Assembly (NCBI RefSeq): GCF_040183065.1
Contig: NC_091130.1
Coordinates: 126,393,914 to 126,457,913 of the forward strand
DNA: 64,000 bases
Direction: 5' to 3'
Origin: Periplaneta americana
Taxonomy: Eukaryota; Arthropoda; Insecta; Blattodea; Blattidae
Shown here one piece after another: positions 1 through 12,400 of the stretch. The translations under genes and the position numbers were made by a program. Under the pieces are notes generated by a model that saw only the letters and a program-made list of their open reading frames with translations, had not been told where the DNA came from and did not search any database. Position 1 is the stretch's first letter. Each line of letters begins with the position of its first letter.

Positions 1-217
1 CATTCTCAAAAATCTTCACGTTCACGTTCCCAGTTTATTGTGGACCAGCCTTTTACTTTTATATTTTTTTATAGCAGTGGTCTGCAGGTTGTGTGTTTGT
101 GACGTCAGAGCAAAGTCAGACCAGATGAGCGCCTGAAGAGGACCACAGCAATCGCGCAGTGGCAAGCTAGTACAGCAGAGTTGTATAAAATCAAAACAAC
201 AAATTTAAGGGACTCAC

Positions 218-407
218 TCAATGGTTGAGGCACAGACAACTGTGCTGTAGGTGTTTGAGGCAACGTTGCTGCTGGTGCAGGTTGAGTCGGAAGTGGACGG
301 GGAGGTGGCTCAGCTACAGTTTTTGCTCCACCACCCAGCCAATCAGGTAGTGACTGTTCTCCTACAGCCATCCTCTGCCGTCTCTCAGGGGACTCAACAA
401 ACGAAGC
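218..407 (-). CDS. FBF1: FBF1-like exon 8
   Basis: This 190-bp exon, phase 0 in and 1 out, has a TACTAG acceptor and a GTGAGT donor at 212-217. It encodes [30 protein letters not shown] and a proline-rich tail ending PQPLS. It carries the third WLG motif. The remainder of the gene is off the left edge. Confidence 0.75.
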
Positions 408-3400
408 CTAGTAATGAAAAGCAAAAGTGTTCAAGAAGTCAGAGATGCAATTCAATGCATGAATCAATTCATTCCTAGTCAGAGGATAAGTCCACTGCTA
501 TCATGATTATCATGCACGACGCGTGACCACCACTGATGTTAACATACATGTTACAAGTTATTTCATCACAATTTTTATCCAGATTTTCCCACAGTTAACA
601 GTTAACTGAGTGGAAATGTCTTATTAATGAATACCAAAAATCCATTTTTATTTACCAATTAAATAAGTGTAGGTAAATTTGTTATTGTTTTCTAATGCCA
701 GGTGTTTGACAATAAAGTCATTTGACCTCTTGCACTCCAATATTTTTCAAAGATACTGTCATGCTCAGCCACTGAAGCACAGATTTTGAGGTGTTCCGAA
801 TCCATTTCTTGGTTTGAGTTACACAATGGGCAGTTAGGGGACTGGTATATTCCGATTCTATGCAGATGCTTGGCCAAACAATCATGGCCTGTTGCCAATC
901 TAAATGCAGCTACAGACGATTTGCGTGGTAAATCGGGAATCGACTGTGGATTATGATGCAGAGAGTTACATTTTTTCCCTTGAGATTGTATGTTAGCGGC
1001 CGGGAGAGATATAAGAAATGGGTGGAGGACCCGACGCTGCAAGGCATAAGGGATAGAAAAAGAAGAAGAAGTAGAAGAAGAAGAAGAAGAAGAAAAAGAA
1101 GAGATTGTGTTATCAAATTTTGTTTGTTGAAGTCTAAGTATGTAGATTTAATAAACCTTTTCACAGAGTAATACGTCGATTTAGTAACAGTTCTGTAAGT
1201 AGCAGTGCTGCCCTTCTTTGCTAAAGCATCCGTATTCTCATTTCCCAGGATTCCACAATGGGATGGTATCCATTGGAATACAATTCTTTTATTGAGTGTC
1301 ATTAATTGGGAGAGCATTTTAGTTATTTCTGCTCTTTGAAATGAAGGTGTGTGTCTAGAGACTTGATAGAATAGCTGCTTTGAAGTCTGACAATATAACT
1401 TCATTTTTAAATTTACTGATGTGGCATAGAAGATTCCTGAGACTTTCACTTATTGCAATGATTTCTCCATCAAAACTTGTTGTTCCATATCCAAGAGATC
1501 TCTAAAGTGAGAAGAGACGGCAAGTAACACCTGCACCTGCACCTTGTTCCCTGGAGATCAAGGATCCATTGGTGTATAAATGAAGCCAGTTTTGTGAAGG
1601 GTACCTAATAGTAATTGTCTCTGAAGACAATTGTTTCATTATTTCAGTGTTTACTTCTGATTTCAGTATTTCTTGTGTTAAATTTAGATTATACTCTATA
1701 TTTAATAGAGTTAAAGGGTTTGGTTTAATTTGTAAGTTTTTCTTTTAAATTCAGGATGTTGATTTTCTCTTTTAATTCTTGAACCATAGAGATGAAATTT
1801 TTTTTTTTAGTTTTTAATCTACAGAGAGGGCTGTATGAATGCCAATTGTTTCCTGGTAATCTGATAAGTTTTTCATATTGGATCATTTTGATAAAAACTG
1901 AAGACAGTGAATTTTTCATGAACAATGACGACACATCAAATTTATATACACACAAGAAAAACTTGCAAAACAGTAGGATTATAAGTTTAGATGCCTTAGA
2001 TGGTAGCAAGTCGAACTCATGATTATGACTGTTTTGCATCTGGGCGTGGGTTCGAATCCCACTAGGACTAATTATCTGGCTGAAGTTTTTCCAACGTTTC
2101 CTCCAAGTGTTAGGCAAATGTCAGAAATTCCATGGAGTATCCTAAGACTCACTCGCCAAATACCATCGACACTAAGTAACCTAGTAGTTGAAACAATATT
2201 GTTAAATATCAAATTTAAAGAATACACCTTTGTGTGTCTAAGAAGTTGATACTAACTTTGAATCATATTCCTTTAATTATTATGGAGAAAGTTACAGAAG
2301 AATGGAGAATGTTATACAACGCAGAACTGCACACATTGTATTCTTCACCTAACATAATTACCAATAACAAACTTACTTACAAATGGCTTCTAAGGAATTC
2401 AGAGGTTCATTGCCGCCCCCATTTTTGCCCACCATCGGTCCCTATCCTGAGCAAGATTAATCCAGTCCCTAGCATCATATCCCACCTTCCTCAAATCCAT
2501 TTTAATATTATCCTCCCATCTATGTCTCGGCCTCCTCAAAGGCCTTTTTCCTTCCAGCCTCCCAACTAACACTCTATATGCATTTCTGGATTCATCCATA
2601 TGTGCTGTAGTGTTGTGGTCTAAGGCATCCTGCCTAGGACTCGCGTTACGGAATGCGCGCTGGTTCGAGTCCTCATGGGGAAGAAATTTTCTCATGAAAT
2701 TTCGGCCAGTGTATGGGACCGTTGCCCACCCAGCATCGTGATGCACTTGGGGAGCTACGATAGGTAGCGAAATCCGGTTGCAAAAACCAGCTATAACGGC
2801 TGGGAGGATCATCATGCTAACACGATACCTCCATTCTGGTTGGATGATCGTCCACCTCTGCTTCGGCATGTGGGTGTGAGGTCAGCAGCCGGCTGGTCAG
2901 TCTAGGCCCTTCACGGGCTGTAGCACCACGGATTATTATTATTATTATTACAATTATGTTAGATGAAGAATACAATGTGTGCAGTTCTGCATTGTATAAC
3001 ATTCTCCATTCTTCTGTAACTTTCTCCATTCTCCTCTTACTGTTAGCCCCAGATATTTCCATAAGCACCTTATTCTCAAACACCCTTAACCTATGTTCCT
3101 CTCTCAGAGTGAGAGTCCAAGTTTCACAACCATACAGAACAACAAGTAATATAACTGTTTTATAAATTCTAACTTTCAGCTATTTTGAGAGCAGACTGGA
3201 TGACAAAAGCTTCTCAACCGAATAATAACAGGCATTTTCCATAATAATTCTGTGTTTAATTTCCTCTCGAGTATCATTTATATTTGTTACCGTTGCTCCA
3301 ATGTGCTTGAATTGTTTCACCTTTTCAAAGCACAAATTTCAAATTTTTATATTTTCATTTCGTACTATGTTCTGGTCACGAGACATAATCATATACTTTG

Positions 3401-6400
3401 TTTTTTCGGGATTTACTTCTAAACTTATCTCCTTATTTGCTTCAAGTAAAATTCCCGTGTTTTCCTTAATGGTTTGTGGAGTTTCTCATAACATATTCAC
3501 GTCATCTGCTTAAACAAGCAAACATCGAATAGAGAGTTCAAATAAGTTAAACTCAAAAGAATAGTGCATAATCCATTTTTACGAAAGAGATTCAGCAAGT
3601 TCAGACATTACACTTTTTTTTTTTGTCACACAAATAAAGCAAACTAATTTTGCATTTCCAGTAAAACTTTATATTCATTCTTCATATTAAACATGACATG
3701 CTCTTACTGGAGCTGGAGCTGCAGCTGGAGAAGATGCACTGGTGTCAGAAATACCAAGCCAATCAGCTGTCTTATGACCTGGATTACTATAAGATGATTG
3801 ACGACCAGGATTTTCCTTTTTCGGTGATGGCGAAGGGGAGAAAATTCCCAGTGGATCTGGAAGAGCAGCTGTTCCTCCAGAGTTACGTCGAGAACTTTGG
3901 CGACGACTAGGTACTGACACAGATGGGGAATAACTTCCAAATGACACACCACTTGCAGGCTGTTGAACCTATTAGAAAAGAAGAAAAAGAATTGAATAAA
4001 ATTTGTAGTCTCTAACCATGACCTTCTAGAATCTAATTTATAAATAGGCACAAATACTTAAATCTTCCAAGACATTGCAGCAATAAATCTTTGTAGAAAC
4101 CCAGCTTCAATTAAATGTGAAATTAGTTTTAAATTAAAACAGAACAAAATGATACTATTGGGATAACCAGGACATCATTATAAAAAGAACAGTTCTATTC
4201 AATAAAATGGGACAAATGGTCGGTCACCCTACTTTGGACATAAAATTTTCTTTTTGTTCATCTTTATTTTTTAATAAAGTGATCGTTTACATGCATAAAA
4301 TCTATTATCTGGAGTTAACAGCTTTATTTCAGAAGATATGTTTAATATTTTTTGCCTAAAATTCCATCACCCTCAACTGGGTTTGAATCAATGACATTTG
4401 GGTTCAGAAGCAAGCATTATACCTGCTAAACCACTGAAAATGACTTATGTATAATCAAAAATAAAATCTGTTTTGATTTGTATGCAATATGATAATATAT
4501 CATCATTACCTGTGACTGTTCTGGCATATTTCTTTTTCCATCACTTCCGGCCATTCTTTCTCTACCAGAAGGCTTCTTTCCCAATAAATCGTCTAACATG
4601 GACCGTGATGTAGTGTCTATTAGAATTAGATAAAATAAGCAGTTAGGTACCAAACCTAAATATGAAAAATGATTCCATTACGTTTTAAGACCATAAAAAA
4701 TACGTCCATAAACATCCATTTAGGGTGTTTTTCGTCTTTCATGTCTACACATTCACGTAATTTAAATCTATCAAAACTAACTATTCATTGGAAGATAAAT
4801 TTAAGGGTATTTTAAGACATAAAATTAAAGTTTAAAAAAACAGTCCCCAAACATTTCAAAATACATTCATTTGCATTTGAAACTCTTCTGTCCAGAAAAC
4901 TTCAACTATTCAAACAAGATATGCATTTGAATTATAACTTTAAAATTGGATTAACTGAAATTATTATTAGAGTTGAATAGAAATACTGACACATTCATTT
5001 CATTGATTTCATCCTTTGCATATTATAAGAGAAAAAGACCTAGGTCAACTTTTCAAAGGATCCTGTTGACATTCAAAATGGCAGTTCTCCTTCCTTTTTT
5101 CCCTGCTTGCTTGCATCTTCCAACATGGATCTCTCCCATGTTTAGTAGACTAATGATGGACTAAAATAAAGTGCAATTTTCTTTATTATATGAAATACAA
5201 CAACTACTATAATCCCGTCACTCTTATTTCCGGCAGCCAATCATGTTGCAGGTCGGCTACATTTAAACGTGTGCGTCTTGTGATTCGCTGATGAGGCTCG
5301 ATAAATACTTAATATAATCGCCCGCCATTTTGGCTCTTTCGTTGGCATTCGCAGAAAGCATACGAGGACGTTATTTGCCGCTCAATTATTTGCTGAATTA
5401 CAGTGTGTTTGGTTTATTATCACAGGAGCTACGACATGATAATGATTAACGGTGTGGCAAATAGATTCCTCGTCTGGTAGCTCGGCAACGAAAGAACAAA
5501 AATGGCGAACGATACTACCTACCTAGACTTCATAGAGCCTTCACTTCCTAAGACGTAAGCAAAGAGGAGGAGTCACACTGGGAATAACAGTGTCGTGACT
5601 ATAAAATATAAACTAAAAAAAATTACGGATGCATAGCTTTACTACCTTTATGCAGAACTATGTGTGAATACGAAACAAGGAGAATACAAGAACAAAAAAA
5701 TAAAATAACGAGAGAACAAGGGGAATACAAGGAAAACAAGGGGAATATAAGGATAACAAGGAAAATACGTGAGAATAAGAGGCGCACAAGGAGAACAAGG
5801 AGAAGACAACGAAAATAAGGGGAAGACAAGAAGAACGAGAAAAAGACAAGGAAAACAAAAGAAAGACAAGGAGAACAAGAGAGGGGATTCCATTTTATAT
5901 GATGGTCAATTCCAAAGTTATCCCTATATCTAATAAGGAGAAAGACACAGTTCTACGACAGAAGAGAAATTCATATCAATTCACATTTAACATGTTCTCT
6001 TCACGAAATATTCGATTTGGAAATAAAATTCTACATTCTACAATATGTTGAATAAAAAATAATGATTGCAATTTACCATGCATAAAACCAAAGATGTAAT
6101 AATTGCATTACCTTCAGTATTAGATGAACTTTTTCCAAGTAGCTCATCTAGTTTAGATTTTGGCTGGTTGCCTGTATTGCTGCGCTTCTCCCTGTCAAAA
6201 CCCATTCCTGCCAGAAGATCTCCACCATCATCATCATCACCTCCTCCACTTCTACCACTTCTTTGCCTAGGAACAGGTGATTTCTTTGGTAGTTTTACTT
6301 CTTCAACTAAAGAAAGAAACAAAACAATATATAGTACGTAAGATTTCTCTGTTAATCAAGTTTACTGCTTTTATTAATTCCAAAAATTAAAAACGAAAAG

Positions 6401-9400
6401 AGATTAATGCAATGCAGAAGGATACAGCTATCAAATCAGAACAAATGAATAACAGTAAACTTTTCGAAGGGAATGCAAGGGGAGAAAGAAGGAGGGAGGA
6501 TTAAGTGCACACGTTCGATAAAATAATAAACAAACAATAAAACATTTAAACTCTGAAGATTTTGGATTCAATATGCTGTACACCCATTTCGGTTTATGTA
6601 TCTGTGAGGGAAGAATTTATAACTAACAAGCAAACATTCTGATGGGGGCAGATAAAAAAGTTATTTTTTTTTCTTCCACCATGTTGATAATGTCAAAACA
6701 AGTGCTTATACAAATTTTTGCCACTCGAACGCAATTACGAGGCCGTCCAGAAAGTGATTTTCCCTCGAGCCGTTTACACAAAAAAACACAATTGCATGGA
6801 AAGATTTATTGAAATAGATGCAGCAATTGTTGTGCTATTTGTAAACATATCCTCCACTGGAATTGAGATATTAGTCATAACATTATATCAATTTTTGTAT
6901 CCTTGTATTGTAGAAGTCAGCCATCTGGGATCGGAACCAGCATTTGAAAGCCGTCTGCACATCTCTGTCGATCCCATGATATGACAAATGTCTCAATTCC
7001 GGTGGGGAATATGTTGAAAAATAGCTCAACAATTGCTGTGTCTATTCCAATAAATTTTTCTAATGAAATTATGTTTTCTTTTTGTTAAACAGTCCTTGGA
7101 AAACTTATTTTTTACAGCTCTCATAATTGAGGTCGAGTGACCAAAATTTGTATAAGCACTTCTTTTGACATCATTAACATGGTGAAAAAAAAAATTAACT
7201 GTTTTATCTGCCCCCATCAGAATGTTTGCTTGTAAGAGAAAAATTTCCCTTTCCTTACAACAAATTTAAATATAGTAAATTATACGAAAAACAAAATTCT
7301 GTGCAAAAGTTCGATTCATAGTAGTGATACTTTTTTCACATCCACTTGCACACCAAAAGGAATTTTATACATTTACGTTGAAATTGACACAATGACTTTA
7401 AAGGTTTTGGCTTTGGAGATCAACAGCAAATACCCAAAACCCAATGGCTAAGAACATACACAGATAGCTCACAAATGCATGGTTATCCGAATGCAAGAAC
7501 ATAGATATACAGCTGCATCTTCTCCTTTTATAAACCCATCAGATCATACAAAACTGTATTTGATGGAGAAATCGAAGCCATTTGAACAACATTAAACCAA
7601 CTTCTACTGCATCTTGAAAAATTCTCCAAGACTATTATCCTGAGTGATTCAAGATCCGCCATAGAATCAAATTAGTGCAATTGAGTCTGCTGCATCAGTG
7701 GAGATTCATGACTGCCATGACACTGAGGAAACTCAAATTGGCTCAAAAGAAATTTGTATTGCAGTGGATCCCTGGGCATTATCAAATTTCTGGCAATGAA
7801 CAGGCAGATGCATTAGCAAAAAAAGCTGCCATGCTCACTAGTTGCTTGAAATCGGTAACATCTTACCACTCCTCTAAACTCTACATGAAGAAGCAAATGA
7901 AGGAGCAATACCTCATGAGTTTAGAATCAACAACACAACCAAGCCCTGGAAGACTTCCTTACATAGCACACCTGACTGGTCAAGACAAGAAGCTGTTGAG
8001 AAGTTACAGCTACAAACTGGACACGACATTCTTGCCAAACACCTGTATCAGTTAGGGTTATTTCAAACGCCCACCTGCAAGCTCTGTAATCTGGATGAAG
8101 ATATGGACAGGGACTACTTAATGCACTGCCCAGCTCTTTGCAGAACATCCGAGACCGGAAAATATTGGGAAGCCAGGATCAAGATAATGAATCAGTTGGA
8201 CAATTGATGACTTTTTGTTAATGTTCCATGCCATTAGAGAAATAAATAAATATTTACGTTCTTATATTATAAAAGTTGCTTAAATACTAATTAAGGACGA
8301 TTGACCTGCATAACATAATAAAAATATGAGAATATATAAAAGCATTTACTTACTTACTCACAAATGGCTTTTAAGGAACACGCAGGTTCATTCAGTCCTC
8401 ACATTAGCCCACCATCGGTCCCTATCCTGAGCAAGATTAATCCATTCTCTATCATCATGTCCCACCTCCCTCAAATCCATTTTAATATTATCCTCCCATC
8501 TACGTCTCGGCCTCCCTAAAGGTCTTTTTCCCTCTGGTCTCCCAACTAACACTCTATATGCATTTCTGGATTCGCCCATACGTGCTACATGCCCTGCCCA
8601 TCTCAAACATCTGGATTTAATGCTCCTAATTATGTCAGATGAAGAATACAATGCATGCAGTTCTGCATTGTGTAACTTCCTCCATTCTCCTGTAACTTCA
8701 TCCCGCTTAGCTCCAAATATTTTCCTAAGAACCTTATTCTCAAACACCCTTAATCTCTATTCATCTCTCAAAGTAAGAGTCCAAGTTTCGCAACCATACA
8801 GAACAACCGGTAATATAACTGTTTTATAAATTCTAACTTTCAGATTTTTTGACAGCAAACTAGATGACAGAAGCTTCTCAACCAAATAATAACACGCACT
8901 TCCCATATTTATTCTGCATTTAATTTCCTCCCAAGTATCATTTATATTTGTTACTGTTGCTCCAAGATATCTCAATTTTTCAACCTCTTCAAAGGATAAA
9001 TCTCCAATTTTTATGTTTCCATTTCGTACAATATTCTGGTCATGAGACATAATCATATACTTTGTCTTTTCGGAATTTACTTCCCAACCTATCGCTTTAC
9101 TTGCTTCAAGTAAAATTTCCATGCTTTCCCTAATTGTTTGTGAATTTTCTCCTAACATATTCACGTCATCCGCATAGACAAGAAGCTGATGTAACCTGTT
9201 CAATTCCAAACCCTCTCTGTTATCCTGAACTTTCCTAATGGCATATTAAAAGCATTGTGGGATTCAAATCATGTTCTTTCAATAGCATTCCTGCTCTTCA
9301 GTTTACCTCATCTAAGACAATGAACCAACACAGAAAACTAGTATTCTTGTCTCAATATGCTACAAGTAGGTACATTAGAAAGCTCCCTCTGCTGTGTAGG

Positions 9401-12400
9401 AAACAAACTTCGTTTACTATGGTGCTCAGAAAGTTTGGTAATCCTCAATGAAGGTCACACCAATCTGTGAGTGTCAGTTGCTAGTATTACCATCTGTTTT
9501 TCATACTAGGACGATTTCTGAGAATATTCTACTCGCAACAAAGGGAATTTTCTAATGCACTGTACTTTGGAAATTGCAGACTTGTACTTAGGTATTTTTT
9601 GCTGTCAATCATGCTTAAAATCGAAGTGAATGAATTTAGCTATAATTTCACTATAACAAAGTAGTCTAAATGATTGGTTGATTGGCAAACTTACACGTGT
9701 TAAATTACATTAGCAACTGTGGCTTACAGCTGTTTCGGTGCTTCTTCACACCATCCTCAGAGCCTACTAGATCTCGGCGTCATCTCGAACTTCGCTGCCT
9801 GTTGTGGGGGTGCGTTTGCATGTTGAGAAGAGTTGAAAAGTGAAGTCAAATAGTGTGTGTGTTCTGAAATTGATTTGTGTGTTGAGAATTTGATTGGGGT
9901 GTGTTTTGGTGTATGTGTGTATTTCATATTGTTCTAGTGTGTTGAGTTTTTGGTTTTTGGGTTGTATGTGTAGGATTTCCATGTTTATATTTATGTTATT
10001 GTATGTATGGTTACATTAGTTATCTGTTCGGCGTATGTGGATGTATTGTGTCCTCTGGTTATTGCTGCAATGTGTTCTTTGTGGCGTGTTTGGAATGATC
10101 TGCCTGTCTGTCCAATGTAGTACTTGTCGCAACTATTACATGTGAGTTTGTATACGCCTGGGTGGTTGTATTTATTTCTTTGTGTTTTTTGTGTGTTGAG
10201 ATGTCTTTGTAGTGTGTTTTCTGTTCTGTATGCTATGTTGTATATCTGCTTTCTGACTGAAGATGCGATCTCATGTGAGCTTTTGTTTTCATATGTTAGT
10301 GTGATGTATTTCTTGTGTTCTTGTGATTGTGTTGTGTTTTGCGTGTTTTTGTGTTTGTTAAGTTTTTGTTTTGTCTTCCTTATGATGTTGTCTATTATGT
10401 TTGGATTGTAACCGTTTTCTTGTGCTATGTATTTGATTGTGTTCACTTCTTCATTGTAGTGTTGTTGGCTCATGGGTATGTTGAGTAATCTGTGTACCAT
10501 TGTTCTGAATGCAGCATGTTTGTGTTGTATGGGGTGGTTAGATGTGTTGTGTATGTGTGTGGTGGTGGTGGTTGGTTTTCTGTATATTTTGAAGGTGTGT
10601 TTGTTGTCAATTTTTGTTATGGTGATGTCTAGGAAATTTATGGAGTTGTTGTTTTCAAGTTCCAGTGTGTATTGAAGTTTTGGGTGTATTTTGTTTATGT
10701 ATTGGTGTAGTTTGTGTATTTGTCGTTTGTTTCCTTTGTATAGTATGAGTAGCCTATTTTAAGTCTGTGAAGTAATAATAACTATTATTTTATTAAACAG
10801 CAGTACAACTACCATGTTCTGGTGTTCTGTTGATCGGTTTTGTAACTTCTGGAACCTTCTTCTCCGTAGACTGGGGATCTTGTAAACCTAGCCAACCAGA
10901 TGATGACTCTTTATCACGTGTAGGCTGTTGCTTCTTCTCTTCTTCCAATCCAAAGAGTTCAGCTATAACTTTTGCCTTGTTCTGTTTATTCTTGGGCTCT
11001 GGTTCGCTCAGTTTTACATCCTGCTTAGCAGGGGATTCTGTCACGTCACTTTTGAAAATATCAGCCTTCTTTTTCTTATTAGAAAAATCATCATCTTCAT
11101 CCGATAACAAGTCACCCAACGGATCATCAGCATCAAAATCTGGATAAAGGAAATAAACTTTCAGTCACATTCTTGATGTACACCGTCTTTATGTAATGCA
11201 TTGCATTAAACATATTAATAGAAAACAAGTAACTTATTTCAGATTCAACATCGTCATTAAATACAGTGAAGCTTTGATTACACTGAACAACAAGAATTTT
11301 GCTCCGACTTAAAACAATGCGTCCCTTATGGTTTGATGCACGCTGAATCCGAAAATGCATCTCTTTTCATCGTATCACGTAAGGTTTTTAAGGGGAGACT
11401 CCACTGAAAATCATGAAAATTTTCCAAAATATATTTATTGGCTATTTCACTTATTTAGAATTTATATTTTCATACCCCAAATGGATTTAATTCAAATCTG
11501 ATTACAAATATGTTCATTATTTTTTTTAAATTAAAGCTGTAAGGGGACGTGGCATTTAAAGAGATGTCAAAATTATTTTTTCATCAAACAATTCTTTCTT
11601 ACAAATTTCTGATTACAAATTTAGTAACTTTCTGTTCTAAAGTTGGCTCCCTGAAGTTATTAGATAAATGCAGTAGAGGAGAATTTTAACAGTTATGTGT
11701 TACTTAAATATTCATTTTACTTTGAAATCCATTTTTCCGTAAGTTTATTTTTATTGATTCAACACCAACTTTTTTATGCCAGATATTAATCAATCTGTAT
11801 GAAATTTTTACTGCAAGTATTTATGAGTTAGCTGCATGTGTCTATGCATTTATTTTGTAATAAATGCTGATAGTTTATTTTATTAATTTTTCTTTCAATG
11901 AATTATAGGAAAAATAACATTTTCAGAATTTCAAAACAATTTTTGAAAGTGAATAAATGAGATATTTCATCAATTGAATGCATATAAATGTTTCTCTTTG
12001 TCTTGTGAATGTAATCGAAAAAAGGAAGCTTAAAAATTGAGATCTTCTACAAAAAACTTGAATTTGAAAATATTTCTAAAAAATATATATAAAAAAATTA
12101 AGTCAATCAAAAGCCGAAAACATTTGGGAGTTCAAAATTGGGATTTTATTAGTCCTTTACATAATAAACATGCTGTCAAAATTTAGTTGAAAAAAAAATG
12201 ATTAGGAAAAAAGTTGTCGTTTTTAGTGGAGTGTCCCCTTAAGATATACTATGACTTCACTTTTCGATAAGTGCTCCCCCAGGAAACATCGGGCACGGAT
12301 TGGGTGTACAAACCAAAACAAAAGCTAATGCATTTTATGGGTTTATGACTTATTTCCGGTTTCTTATGGTTGCTGACATGTTCTTTTGTACTTATAATAA

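Noticed and set aside
5623-5893. Three overlapping hydrophobic, leader-like minus frames
   Set aside because: They are translations of the purine-rich minisatellite in all three frames; no gene context.
10124-10675. Plus-strand cysteine/valine-rich frames (95 and 67 codons)
   Set aside because: They are shadows of the Penelope-like coding strand on the minus strand.
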